Positions 51,789 through 60,300 of a stretch of 64,000 bases of DNA are shown piece by piece. Each line of letters starts with the position of its first letter. Position 1 is the stretch's first letter. The translations under genes were made by a program, and so were the position numbers. The stretch is from Streptomyces sp. CB02959 (GTDB lineage: Bacteria > Actinomycetota > Actinomycetes > Streptomycetales > Streptomycetaceae), in assembly GCF_002803155.1 (NCBI RefSeq), contig NZ_NNBP01000039.1, positions 20,843-84,842 of the forward strand. The letters are read 5' to 3'. The notes under the pieces are model-generated. The model worked only from the letters and a program-made list of their open reading frames with translations, was not told the DNA's origin and did not search any database.

Positions 51789-51922
51789 CGCAGCGGGGCA
51801 CGTTCCGGCCACGACCGGAGGGACCCGGCGCCGGACGGTCCGGCCGGGGGTCCGGGGGTCGTCCCCCGGGACAGCACAGCGCCGAGCGGGTGCTCGGCCT
51901 GCCGAAGGAGGCGAAGGCATGA
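51785..51922 (+). CDS. 45-residue coupled mini-ORF, copy B of the 138-bp repeated element
   Basis: The ATG overlaps the fadE30 stop and the ORF stop overlaps the ATG of the SDR gene at 51919, so ribosomes could pass through all three by ATGA coupling. The ORF has 46 codons, exactly as copy A, and ends AERVLGLPKEAKA, identical to the end of FadE30. The last ~43 bp are an exact duplicate of the fadE30 3' end. The middle, shared with copy A, contains a perfect hairpin CCGGGGG-TCGT-CCCCCGG (51852-51869). It may be a small inserted repeat that keeps the operon in coupling rather than a functional protein gene. Confidence 0.6.
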   Translation: MTQRGTFRPRPEGPGAGRSGRGSGGRPPGQHSAERVLGLPKEAKA

Positions 51923-52707
51923 CGTCAGCGACGCCGCCGTACGTGGCCGGTCACGAGCTGCTCAAGGGGCGGACTGCGGTGATCACCGCCGCCGCCGGGG
52001 CGGGGATCGGTGGCGCCACTGCCCGCCGGTTCCTGGAGGAGGGCGCCCGGATCGTCATCGGCGACGCGCACGCCCGCCGACTGGCGGAGAGCGCGGCCGC
52101 GCTGGCCGAGGAGTTCGGAGCCGACCGGGTCGCCGGACTGCCGTGCGACGTCACCGACGACGCGCAGGTGGCGGCGTTGTACGCGCTCGCCGAGGAGCGG
52201 CACGGGCGGCTCGACATCGTGGTCAACAACGCCGGGCTCGGCGGCACCGCCGATCTCGTCGACATGACCGACGACCAGTGGGCGAAGGTCATCGACGTCA
52301 CCCTGGGCGGCACCTTCCGCTGCACCCGGGCCGCGCTGCGCCGGATGAAGGCCACCGGGGCGGGCGGCGTGATCGTCAACAACGCCTCCGTCGTGGGCTG
52401 GCGCGCCCAGCGCGGCCAGGCGCACTACGCCGCCGCCAAGGCCGGGGTGATGGCGCTGACCCGCTGCGCCGCGATGGAGGCCGCCGAGTACGGAGTGCGG
52501 ATCAACGCGGTCTCGCCCAGCCTGGCCATGCACCCGCACCTGGTGAAGGTCACCACCCCCGAGCTGCTGGCCGAGCTGACGGCGAAGGAGGCGTTCGGCC
52601 GCTACGCCGAGCCGTGGGAGGTGGCCAACGTGATCGTCTTCCTGGCCGGCGACTACGCCTCGTACATGACCGGGGAGACCGTCTCGGTCAGCTCGCAGCA
52701 TGCGTGA
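51919..52707 (+). CDS. Short-chain dehydrogenase/reductase (Rv3559c/IpdF-like)
   Basis: The 262-residue SDR has ITAAAGAGIGGATARRF as cofactor-binding loop, CDVTDDAQ, VNNAGLGG, the catalytic Ser in NNASVVGWRAQRGQ and YAAAK. The start at 51919 follows from the overlap with the preceding mini-ORF and from the short distance to the Rossmann motif. Lying between fadE30 and kstR2, it corresponds to mycobacterial Rv3559c, implicated in oxidising the ring hydroxyl of HIP-CoA intermediates. Its stop overlaps the kstR2 start by 8 bp. Confidence 0.87.
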   Translation: MTSATPPYVAGHELLKGRTAVITAAAGAGIGGATARRFLEEGARIVIGDAHARRLAESAAALAEEFGADRVAGLPCDVTDDAQVAALYALAEERHGRLDIVVNNAGLGGTADLVDMTDDQWAKVIDVTLGGTFRCTRAALRRMKATGAGGVIVNNASVVGWRAQRGQAHYAAAKAGVMALTRCAAMEAAEYGVRINAVSPSLAMHPHLVKVTTPELLAELTAKEAFGRYAEPWEVANVIVFLAGDYASYMTGETVSVSSQHA

Positions 52708-53284
52708 GGAGCGGCGCGGCGAACTCCTCGCCACCGCCGCCGAGGTCTTTGCCGCGCAGGGCTACAACGCGACCACGGTCCGGCAGATCGCGGATGCGGC
52801 CGGGATGCTGGCGGGCAGTCTCTACTACCACTTCGATTCCAAGGAATCGATGGTCGACGAGATCCTCGCCGCTTTCCTGGATGAGTTGTGGGCGGGTTAT
52901 GACGCGGTCCTGGCGGGTGGTCTGGGGCCGCGGGAGACCATCGAGGCGCTGGTCACCGAGTCGTTCCGGGAGATCGACCGGCACCGCGCCGCGGTCGCGA
53001 TCTACCAGAAGGAGGCCCGGCACCTCGCCGACCGGCACCCGCGCTTCGGCTACCTCGCCGACGCCCGCCGCCGGTTCGCCCGGGCCTGGCTCGGCACGCT
53101 GGAGCGCGGGGTGGCCGACGGGGTCTTCCGCGCCGATCTCGACATCCGGCTGACGTACCGGTTCGTCCGCGACACCGTCTGGGTCGCCGCCTCCTGGTAC
53201 CGGCCGGGCGCACAGCACAGTCCCGAGGAGATCGCCCGCCAGTACCTCTCGATGGTGCTGGACGGCATCGCCTTGCGGGACTGA
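52700..53284 (+). CDS. kstR2: TetR-family repressor KstR2
   Basis: The 194-residue regulator has an N-terminal TetR helix-turn-helix (RGELLATAAEVFAAQGYNATTVRQIADAAGMLAGSLYYHFDSKESM) and a ligand-binding helical domain containing HRAAVAIYQKEARHLADRHPRFGYLADARRRF. In mycobacteria and rhodococci KstR2 represses the HIP catabolic genes and is released by HIP-CoA. The neighbours are exactly those of KstR2 elsewhere, and two boxes resembling the KstR2 motif lie in the divergent promoters of this block. Expression is coupled to the SDR. Confidence 0.88.
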   Translation: MREERRGELLATAAEVFAAQGYNATTVRQIADAAGMLAGSLYYHFDSKESMVDEILAAFLDELWAGYDAVLAGGLGPRETIEALVTESFREIDRHRAAVAIYQKEARHLADRHPRFGYLADARRRFARAWLGTLERGVADGVFRADLDIRLTYRFVRDTVWVAASWYRPGAQHSPEEIARQYLSMVLDGIALRD

Positions 53285-53320
53285 CCGGTACATCCGCAGA
53301 ATCTGACCAAGGAGTTCATC

Positions 53321-54478
53321 ATGTCCGAGGCGTACCTCGTCGATGCCGTCCGCACCCCGGTGGGGAAGAAGGGCGGCGGACTGTCCGCCGTCCACCCGGC
53401 CGACCTCGGCGCGCACGTGCTGACCGCGCTGATGGAGCGCACCGGGATCGATCCGGCCGCGGTGGAGGACGTCGTCTTCGGCTGCCTGGACACCGTCGGG
53501 CCGCAGGCCGGGGACATCGCCCGGACCTGCTGGCTGGCCGCCGGGCTGCCCGAAGAGGTGCCCGGGGTCACCGTCGACCGGCAGTGCGGTTCCTCGCAGC
53601 AGGCCGTGCACTTCGCCGCCCAGGGGGTGCTCTCCGGCACCCAGGACCTGGTCGTGGCCGGCGGGGTGCAGAACATGTCGCAGATCCCGATCGCCTTCGC
53701 CAGCCGGCAGGCCGCCGAGCCGCTGGGGCTCACCCAGGGCCCGTACGCCGGTTCCGAGGGCTGGCGGGCCCGCTACGGCGATCAGCCCGTCAACCAGTTC
53801 CACGGCGCCGAACTGATCGCCACCAAGTGGGACATCTCCCGCCAGGTCATGGAGGAGTTCGCGCTCCGCTCGCATCAGCGGGCGATCCGCGCCATCGACG
53901 AGGGCCGCTTCGACCGGGAGATCGTCGCGTACGGGGAGGTCGCCACCGACGAGGGGCCGCGCCGCACCACCTCGCTGGAGAAGATGGCGGGGCTGGCGCC
54001 GGTGGTGGAGGGCGGCCGGCTGACCGCCGCGGTCTCCTCGCAGGTCTCCGACGGGGCCGCCGCGATGCTGCTGGCCTCCGAGCGGGCGGTGGCCGAGCAC
54101 GGCCTGACCCCGCGCGCCCGGATCCACCACCTCTCGGTCCGCGGCGAGGACCCGATCCGGATGCTGTCCGCACCGATCCCCGCCACCGCGTACGCGCTGA
54201 AGAAGGCCGGGATGACGATCGACGACATCGACCTGGTCGAGATCAACGAGGCGTTCGCGCCGGTGGTGCTGGCCTGGCTGAAGGAGACCGGCGCCGATCC
54301 GGAGCGGGTCAACGTCAACGGCGGTGCCATCGCGCTCGGCCACCCGCTGGGGGCGACCGGGGTCCGCCTGATGACCACGCTGCTGAACGAACTGGAGCGC
54401 ACCGGCGGCCGGTTCGGCCTGCAGACCATGTGCGAGGGCGGCGGCCAGGCCAACGTGACCATCATCGAACGCCTCTGA
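53321..54478 (+). CDS. fadA6: Thiolase FadA6
   Basis: The 385-residue thiolase has its nucleophilic Cys at about residue 89 (VDRQCGSSQQAVHFAAQ), the EINEAFAPVVLAW motif, the catalytic His in GGAIALGHPLGATG and the second Cys in MCEGGGQAN. The starting AYLVDAVRTPVGKKGGGLS is typical of the FadA5/FadA6 group. In the mycobacterial pathway FadA6 cleaves the linear product formed after IpdAB opens the last ring. AAGGAG precedes the ATG, 36 bp after kstR2. Confidence 0.9.
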   Translation: MSEAYLVDAVRTPVGKKGGGLSAVHPADLGAHVLTALMERTGIDPAAVEDVVFGCLDTVGPQAGDIARTCWLAAGLPEEVPGVTVDRQCGSSQQAVHFAAQGVLSGTQDLVVAGGVQNMSQIPIAFASRQAAEPLGLTQGPYAGSEGWRARYGDQPVNQFHGAELIATKWDISRQVMEEFALRSHQRAIRAIDEGRFDREIVAYGEVATDEGPRRTTSLEKMAGLAPVVEGGRLTAAVSSQVSDGAAAMLLASERAVAEHGLTPRARIHHLSVRGEDPIRMLSAPIPATAYALKKAGMTIDDIDLVEINEAFAPVVLAWLKETGADPERVNVNGGAIALGHPLGATGVRLMTTLLNELERTGGRFGLQTMCEGGGQANVTIIERL

Positions 54479-54510
54479 CGGTACGTCACCCAAGTCGTGG
54501 CTCTTCGACG

Positions 54511-54550
54511 GGTCGATCGGTCGATCGGTCGATCGGTCGATCGGTCGATC
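54511..54550. repeat. Five perfect copies of the octamer GGTCGATC
   Basis: Copies start at 54511, 54519, 54527, 54535 and 54543, followed by a degenerate unit. The octamer repeat lies 32 bp after the fadA6 stop. It is a simple-sequence repeat prone to length change. Confidence 0.95.
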
Positions 54551-54598
54551 GGTCGGTTGATCGGATGGGTCCGTCCGGTGGGTGGTAACTGATGCCGT

Positions 54599-54642
54599 GT
54601 GGGACCGGATCACGCTTCTGGCGCCGGCCGATCCGGTCCCAC
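54599..54642. terminator. 13-bp perfect hairpin downstream of fadA6
   Basis: Arms 54599-54611 and 54630-54642 are exactly complementary with an 18-nt loop. It is the first strong hairpin after fadA6 and probably ends the fadE30-kstR2-fadA6 transcript. No gene is seen between 54479 and 54771. Confidence 0.7.
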
Positions 54643-54771
54643 GCGTCCGTCACCGGCCTCCCCGGCGCCGACCTGGAGCGCGCCCCCGCGAGCATCGCCT
54701 GCGGCCACTGATCGCGAATGGAACAGCGCGTCGGGTGGTAGGTCGAGCCATGACACTTCCGGAGGGTGATC

Positions 54772-55912
54772 ATGGGTGTGCAGGAGGGGGCGCGGGCCCG
54801 GGTGGATCGATTCCCCGACCCGCTTGTGGTCCGGCAGCGGCGTGGTCCGGTGCCGGACAGTCTCGCGCGGCTGGCCGACGGCCGGGCCGATCAGGCGTGC
54901 CGGCGGAGGCTGGCGCGGCTGACCATGGGGCTGCCCGGGCACCAGGGCCTGGACGGGGCGCAGGTCGTGACCGCCACCGCCTACCGGCCGTATGCGTCAC
55001 CGGGGATACCCGACCCACGGGGAAACCTGCAATGAGGCGCTGCTGGCCGTCGCCACGGGAGGCGTCCGGTCGGTCACCGGATATGCCGCCGCGTGCGCCC
55101 GCGCCGTCGACGACGTCCTGGCGTGCGACTGCGGAGCGGACGGGCACGAAGAGGTGGCCGAGACGGCCATGGGCGGACTCGCCTGGTATCTGGTCACGCC
55201 CCGCTACGAGGTCCGCGCCCAGCTGCACGCGCTGTCCGCCACCGGAGGCGACTTTCCACGGGCGTTCTCCCTGAGCACGGCAGAGCCGCAGTTCGGATCG
55301 ATCGCGCGGACCAGGCTGACCGAGGGCGACATGCTCCACGGCCCCGGCTGGGAACCGCTGTGGTACGAGGACGACACACCTGAAACGCACTGGGGCGATC
55401 AACTCGCCGAATGGGCCGCACGACGCGTCGTCACCGCCGACACCAGCGCCGCCACCACCCGCGCCTGTGCCGCCGCAGCGCACAAGGCCATCAGCGCCTG
55501 TGCCACGACCGCGCCCGACGAGCTGCCGTAATTGGTCTCCCTTTGGCGCGAGTTGTTCCTGACCGCCGCCGCCCCCGCGCTCGACGCGCCTGGCGCCCAG
55601 GACGTCGTCACCCGACTCGCCGACCTGACGGCCCGTGTCTGGGAGCACATCATCGCCGGCGCCGGAAACGCCCCCAACCCGCCCGGCGACGCCGACGCCG
55701 TCCTGTCGATCGACACCTGCCACGCCGTCTGGGACAGCTACTCCCTGCCGCCCCGGCAGGGCATCCCCCTCCGCCGAGCGTTCGTCGGCACGCTGGCAAG
55801 CAGCGCCGAACTCAGCGGAATCGGCCCATGCGGCCGGCTCATCGACGGAATCGTCACCGCCCTGACGCCGCAAGCCCAGGACCACACCCCCAGCCGACCC
55901 CGCCGGCCGTGA
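54772..55912 (+). pseudogene. Broken gene of unknown family (frameshift plus in-frame TAA)
   Basis: A well-placed GGAGGG (54761-54766) precedes an ATG at 54772. Coding-like codon use runs in that frame to about 54990 (RFPDPLVVRQRRGPVPDSLARLADG), then continues in the next frame (ETCNEALLAVATGGVRSVTGY, ETAMGGLAWYLVTPRYEV) until a TAA at 55529-55531. It then resumes in the same frame to 55912 (LWRELFLTAAAPALDAPGAQ, SIDTCHAVWDSYSLPPRQGIPLRRAF). The whole would be about 380 residues. I interpret one frameshift and one nonsense change, but two or three small proteins cannot be excluded. I do not recognise the family. The adjacent P450 suggests a former secondary-metabolite pair. Confidence 0.55.
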
Positions 55913-55951
55913 CCAAGAAGGACACGAGCCGTCTCACGGAGGGCACGCGCC

Positions 55952-57268
55952 ATGAACGAGACCATCCCCGAGGGCGGAGTCCGGAGAGCGACGGGAGTGC
56001 GGAGGAGGGCTCTCCAGCGGATCCCACCGGCCCCCCATGCATGGCCTCTGCTGGGCCACCTGGTGCCGCTGCTACGGGACACGTTGGCGTTCTTGAAGTC
56101 GCTGCCCGCCCACGGAGGACTGGTCCGCCTGCAGATGGGCTCGGTGCCGATGGTCGTGATCTGCGATCCGGAGCTGACCCGTCAGGCCCTGTTGGACGAC
56201 CGCGTCTTCGACAAGGGCGGCCCGATCTTCGACCGCTTCCGGGATGTCCTGGGTGACGGCCTCGCCAGCTGTCCGCACCATGAGCACCGCCGGCTGCGCC
56301 GACTGGCCCAGCCCGCCTTCCAACCCGACCGGTTTCCCGGCTACGGACGAACGATGACCGCCTGCATCGAGGAGATGACCGGTTCCTGGACGCCGGGGCA
56401 GACCGTGGAGGTGACCGCCGAGATGATGTCGATCACCTCCCAGGTCACGGCCGCCACCTTGTTCTCCGGGTCGCTGCCCGCAACCGAGCTCGGACTGCTC
56501 ACGGGCGACGTCAAGACCATCGCGAGCGGGGTCTTCCGGCGCATGTTCCTGATCCCGCCGCTGGACCGGCTGCCCACTCGGGGCAACCGCGCCTACCAGT
56601 CCGCACACGCCCGCCTGCGGCGCACCTGCGACCGGATCATCGCCGAGCGGCGCGCCGACGGCACCGACCACGGCGACCTGCTCTCGGCCCTGGTTGCGGC
56701 CCGCGACGTCGAAGACGGCGGCCGCGGCATGACGGACGCGGAGATCAGCGACACGATCCTGACCTTCTTCCTGGCCGGGACGGAGACGACGGCCAGTACC
56801 GTGGCCTGGGCCCTGGATCTGCTGGCCCGCCACCCCGAGATCGAGCAGCGGCTGCACACCGAGGTCGACACCGTCCTGCGCGGCAACCCCGCCACGTACG
56901 CCGATCTGCCCCGCCTGGAACTGGCCGGGCGCATCGTCACCGAAACCCTCCGCCTGTACCCCGCGGCCTGGTTCCTCACCCGCTCGGTCACCGAGGACAC
57001 CCGCCTGGGCAGGCACCTCCTGCCCGCCGGCACCAGCCTCGTCTACAGCCCCTTCCTCATCCACCACCGCCCCGACCTCTACGCCGACCCCGAGACCTTC
57101 GACCCCGACCGCTGGGACCCCGAGCGCCCGCAACCTCCGCGCAGCGCCTTCATCCCCTTCGCCATCGGCGCCCGCAAGTGCATCGGCGACACCTTCGCGA
57201 CGACCGAGGCCACCCTCGCCCGCGCCGACATCCGCCCGCTGGAGCCTGAAGTACCTGCCCGGCCATGA
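55952..57268 (+). CDS. Cytochrome P450, shortened at the C terminus
   Basis: The 438-residue P450 resembles the pentalenene-oxygenase-like group common near terpene cyclases. The I-helix reads FFLAGTETTASTVAW, the K-helix ETLRLYP (ExxR), and the haem loop FAIGARKCIGDTFA with the cysteine ligand. After the L-helix (TTEATLARA) the expected ~25-30 residues that form the last beta strands are missing; the frame ends RPLEPEVPARP. This looks like a small deletion or frameshift near 57235 and may impair the enzyme. A good GGAGGG site precedes the ATG. The gene just upstream is broken, so the pair may be decaying. Confidence 0.82.
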   Translation: MNETIPEGGVRRATGVRRRALQRIPPAPHAWPLLGHLVPLLRDTLAFLKSLPAHGGLVRLQMGSVPMVVICDPELTRQALLDDRVFDKGGPIFDRFRDVLGDGLASCPHHEHRRLRRLAQPAFQPDRFPGYGRTMTACIEEMTGSWTPGQTVEVTAEMMSITSQVTAATLFSGSLPATELGLLTGDVKTIASGVFRRMFLIPPLDRLPTRGNRAYQSAHARLRRTCDRIIAERRADGTDHGDLLSALVAARDVEDGGRGMTDAEISDTILTFFLAGTETTASTVAWALDLLARHPEIEQRLHTEVDTVLRGNPATYADLPRLELAGRIVTETLRLYPAAWFLTRSVTEDTRLGRHLLPAGTSLVYSPFLIHHRPDLYADPETFDPDRWDPERPQPPRSAFIPFAIGARKCIGDTFATTEATLARADIRPLEPEVPARP

Positions 57269-57464
57269 CCGGACCCGCCCCATCCTGGGAGCGTCATTGG
57301 GAACGGGCGAACTGCGGATGCGGGCAACTCCCCGGTAGCGGCTGCGGAGTGCGGTCCACCGTGAAGGCGCGACGCGGCTGCCCTTCCGGCCGTCGCGCCG
57401 GGGCGACTTGCAGGCGGTGGCCGCCCACCGCCTGCCGCCGCCCGGCGGTGGTGCGCGGTCCGGA

Positions 57465-58391
57465 TCAGTGCAGCAGCGCGCGGATCCGGGCCGTCGTTCT
57501 GGCGTCCACGCCCAGTCCGGTGGCCAGGTAGCGCGGGATGCTGCCGTAGTCCCGGTGGAGCCGGTCCAGCCCGGCCGTCAGATAGGCGGTGCGCACCTCC
57601 TGGAGCGGGATCAGCAGGTCCGGGTCCTGCATCATCCCGGCCTGCTTGAGCTGTGCGCGCACCGCGGCGTCCGCGTCGTGGCGCAGGGTGTTGGAGAGCA
57701 GGTAGTCCTCCAGCGCGGTGGTGTGCGGGACGCCGAGCAGGCGCAGCAGGAGGTAGCTCAGCCAGCCGGTGCGGTCCTTGCCCGAGGTGCAGTGGAAGAG
57801 CAGCGGCAGCCGGTCGCCGTCCGCGATCCGGGTGAGCATGGTGCCGAACGCGGCGCGGTTAGCGGCGTTGGTGACGAATGTCGGGTACATGTCACGCATA
57901 AGGGCCTCGGCCTTGCCGTCGCCCAGGAGGCGCTGCTGCGCGACCGGGTCCTTGGTGGCGATGGCCGCCTGTATGGCGGCGAACAGTCCGGTGTCGTCGA
58001 TCGGCAGCGAGGCCACCGCCAGACCGGTGGGCAGGCGGTCCGCGCCGTCGAACGAGACCTCCGAGGCCACCCGCATGTCGATGGCCGTGCGGAGCCCGAG
58101 GCCGCCGACCGCGGTGACGTCTTCCGGGGTCAGCTTGGCGAGCGAGTCGGAGCGGAACAGGCGGCCGTACCGCAGCTGCTTCCCGTCCTCGGTCCGATAG
58201 CCGCCCAGATCACGGCAGTTGACCGCGCCGTGCAGCGGGACCCGGCGGTCGGGCGGCGGCGGGGTGCTCCGTCGGGTGCGCGGGGCGGTGGCGGCATCGG
58301 CGGTGGCTCCGCAGCCGGTGGCGGTGAGCCCGCCGAGGGCGAGCGCGGAGCCGAAGAGCAGGGTGGTGGCGCGTCGTCGGGAGGGGTGCAC
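57465..58391 (-). CDS. Exported tyrosine/dual-specificity phosphatase
   Basis: From a GTG at 58391 with AGGAG upstream, the 308-residue product has an N-terminal signal with a possible lipobox (GGLTATGC near residue 26). Then comes a phosphatase domain of the bacterial Tyr-phosphatase type: VNCRDLGGYRTEDGKQLRYGRLFRSDSL, and the catalytic P-loop HCTSGKDRTGW near residue 193 with Cys as nucleophile and Lys/Asp typical of PtpB-like lipid/protein phosphatases. It would act outside the membrane. It is not an expected member of the steroid block and probably belongs with the inserted segment. Confidence 0.9.
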   Translation of the reverse strand: MHPSRRRATTLLFGSALALGGLTATGCGATADAATAPRTRRSTPPPPDRRVPLHGAVNCRDLGGYRTEDGKQLRYGRLFRSDSLAKLTPEDVTAVGGLGLRTAIDMRVASEVSFDGADRLPTGLAVASLPIDDTGLFAAIQAAIATKDPVAQQRLLGDGKAEALMRDMYPTFVTNAANRAAFGTMLTRIADGDRLPLLFHCTSGKDRTGWLSYLLLRLLGVPHTTALEDYLLSNTLRHDADAAVRAQLKQAGMMQDPDLLIPLQEVRTAYLTAGLDRLHRDYGSIPRYLATGLGVDARTTARIRALLH

Positions 58392-58403
58392 GCGGCAGCT
58401 CCT

Positions 58404-58433
58404 GGGGGAGGGGGAGGGGGAGGGGGAGGGGGG
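58404..58433. repeat. (GGGGGA)4-GGGGGG tract
   Basis: Four perfect GGGGGA units (58404-58427) are followed by six G. The tract lies between the phosphatase start and the end of ipdC, within the phosphatase promoter region. The plus strand could form a G-quadruplex, and the repeat is prone to slippage. Confidence 0.9.
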
Positions 58434-58477
58434 CCGGGGCGCGGGCCGGTGCCGGTCCGCGCCCCGGGCGGTGGGGG

Positions 58478-59575
58478 TCAGCGGGGGAGACCCGCCAGCG
58501 ACCGGTGCGCCTCGGCCATGATCCGGTCGACCAGTTCGGCGCACGACGGAAGGTCCTCGATCACCCCGGCGACCTGCCCGGAGGCCATCACGCCGAGGTC
58601 CGTGCGGCCGTCCACCATCGACGCCTTGAGCAGCATCGGGGTGTTGGCCGCCAGCAGGATCTGACTCCACGTCAGGTCCTTGCCGTGCTTCATCGCCAGC
58701 CCGTCGCGGACCATCTGGGCCCAACTCAGGCCGGACAGCTTGCGGAACGACGCGGCGTGCCGCACCGCCCGGAGCAGCGCCCTGGTGCGCCCGGACCGCT
58801 CCAGTTCCTCGACCAGTTCGCTGCGCAGCATCCGGTGCGGCAGCCCGTCGACCTTCGTGGTGACGGTGACGTCCTTGACGGCGGCCTCCAGATAGCGCGC
58901 CTGGACGGCCGGCGGCACGGTGCTGTCCGAGGTCAGCAGGAAGCGGGTGCCCATGGCGATCCCGGCCGCCCCGTAGGCGAGCGCGGCGACCAGGCCCCGG
59001 CCGTCGAAGAAGCCGCCCGCGGCGATCACCGGGATGTCCACCGCGTCCACGACCTGGGGGAGCAGCACGGTGGTGGCGACGTTCCCGGTGTGCCCGCCGC
59101 CCTCGCCGCCCTGGACGACGACCGCGTCGGCGCCCCAGGCCGCCACCTTCTCGGCGTGCCGCCGGGCTCCGATGGACGGGATGACCACCACCCCGGCGTC
59201 CTTGAGCCGGGCGATCAGTTCCCGCGAGGGCGCCAGCGCGAAGGAGGCGACCCGGACGCCCTCGTCCACGATGATCCGCACGCGCTCGGCGGCGTCACCG
59301 GCGTCCGCCCGCAGGTTGACCCCGAACGGCTGGTCCGTACGCGACCGGACCTCGCGGACCGCCGACCGCAGCTGGCCGGGGGTCATGGTGGCGGAGGCCA
59401 GGATGCCCAGCGCGCCGGCGTCGGCGGCGGCGGACACCAGGCGGGGGCCGGCCACCCAGCCCATCCCGGTCTGCACGATCGGGTGGCGGACCCCGACCAG
59501 CTTGGTCAGCCGGGTGGCGAGGGCCGGGGAGACGTCCCCGGCGGGGTCGGCGGCCGGGGCGCGGTCGGTGCTCAC
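58478..59575 (-). CDS. ipdC: IpdC, nitronate-monooxygenase-like flavin oxidoreductase of HIP catabolism
   Basis: The 365-residue TIM-barrel flavoprotein is of the 2-nitropropane dioxygenase/enoyl-reductase family: PIVQTGMGWVAGPRLVSAAADAGALGILAS, VVQGGEGGGHTGNVATTVLLPQVV, VIAAGGFFDGRGLVAALAYGAAGIAMGTRFL. In mycobacteria IpdC works with an SDR to introduce the ring unsaturation that precedes ring-D hydrolysis by EchA20. It is the last gene of an operon echA20-ipdA-ipdB-ipdC, each pair overlapping by 4 bp, the same content and order as mycobacterial Rv3550-Rv3553. Confidence 0.92.
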   Translation of the reverse strand: MSTDRAPAADPAGDVSPALATRLTKLVGVRHPIVQTGMGWVAGPRLVSAAADAGALGILASATMTPGQLRSAVREVRSRTDQPFGVNLRADAGDAAERVRIIVDEGVRVASFALAPSRELIARLKDAGVVVIPSIGARRHAEKVAAWGADAVVVQGGEGGGHTGNVATTVLLPQVVDAVDIPVIAAGGFFDGRGLVAALAYGAAGIAMGTRFLLTSDSTVPPAVQARYLEAAVKDVTVTTKVDGLPHRMLRSELVEELERSGRTRALLRAVRHAASFRKLSGLSWAQMVRDGLAMKHGKDLTWSQILLAANTPMLLKASMVDGRTDLGVMASGQVAGVIEDLPSCAELVDRIMAEAHRSLAGLPR

Positions 59576-60300
59576 GCCGGCACCTCGCGGTCGCGCAGCC
59601 CCTTCGGATCGATCACCTCGCGGATCAGCCGCAGCTCCTCGGCGGTCGGTTCCCGGGTGTACGGAACCTCGTCGGGGTGGGTCAGCGGGAAGCCGGTGGC
59701 CTCCCGCACCTCCTCGACCGTGACGCCCGGGTGCAGCGAGGCCAGCCGCATCGAGTGGTCCGCGGTGGCGAAGTCGAAGACGCCCAAGTTGCTGACCACC
59801 CGCGGGATGCGGTGGTAGCGGGTGGCGGACGGCCCGGCGGCGGCCGCGCTGTCGTAGCCGACCCCGCAGACCATGTCGACCTTCTCGACGAAGACCCGCC
59901 GGGAGTGCTTGGGAACCCAGTAACTCGTGGGGTTGTTCAGGGTGTTGACCGGGGCGCCGCGGACACCGAGGAGCTGTCGGTCGGGCCGCTCCCAGTCGCC
60001 GATGCAGGAGATGTTCTGGTTGCCGAACCGGTCGAGTTGGCTGGCGCCCATCATCACGTGCCGCTTGCCGCCGGTGACCATGGCCAGGTGCTGGCGGTAG
60101 GGCAGCCAGCCCTCGGCCCGCCCGTCGAGGCCGACCAGCAGCGCCTCGCCGTCGGTCAGCAGCAGGTCGGGGGAGAAGGTGCGCTTGGCGAGCCGCGCGC
60201 CGATCGAGGGGACGGCGCCCATCGGGCTGGCGAGCACCTCGCCGTTGTCGCGCCAGGCTTCGGCGCAGGCGAGCACGGCGTATTCGGCGCGGCTGGTCAT
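59572..60300 (-). CDS. ipdB: IpdB, COCHEA-CoA hydrolase beta subunit
   Basis: The 242-residue protein belongs to the family I CoA-transferase fold but in the IpdAB branch, which acts as a ring-opening hydrolase on the last carbocycle (COCHEA-CoA). Recognisable segments are SIGARLAKRTFSPDLLLTDGEALLV, GGKRHVMMGASQLDRFGNQNISCIGDW, GAPVNTLNNPTSYWVPKHS and HPGVTVEEVREATGF. The start at 60300 overlaps the ipdA stop by 4 bp, which suits equal synthesis of the two subunits. Confidence 0.93.
   Translation of the reverse strand: MTSRAEYAVLACAEAWRDNGEVLASPMGAVPSIGARLAKRTFSPDLLLTDGEALLVGLDGRAEGWLPYRQHLAMVTGGKRHVMMGASQLDRFGNQNISCIGDWERPDRQLLGVRGAPVNTLNNPTSYWVPKHSRRVFVEKVDMVCGVGYDSAAAAGPSATRYHRIPRVVSNLGVFDFATADHSMRLASLHPGVTVEEVREATGFPLTHPDEVPYTREPTAEELRLIREVIDPKGLRDREVPA

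Noticed and set aside
54511..54550. Octamer array considered as a CRISPR or iteron origin
   Set aside because: The units are contiguous without spacers and there are no cas or replication genes nearby.
52688..54613. Minus-strand ORF with a repeated TDRPIDRS peptide
   Set aside because: The peptide repeat is just the translation of the GGTCGATC octamer array and the rest is antisense to kstR2 and fadA6.
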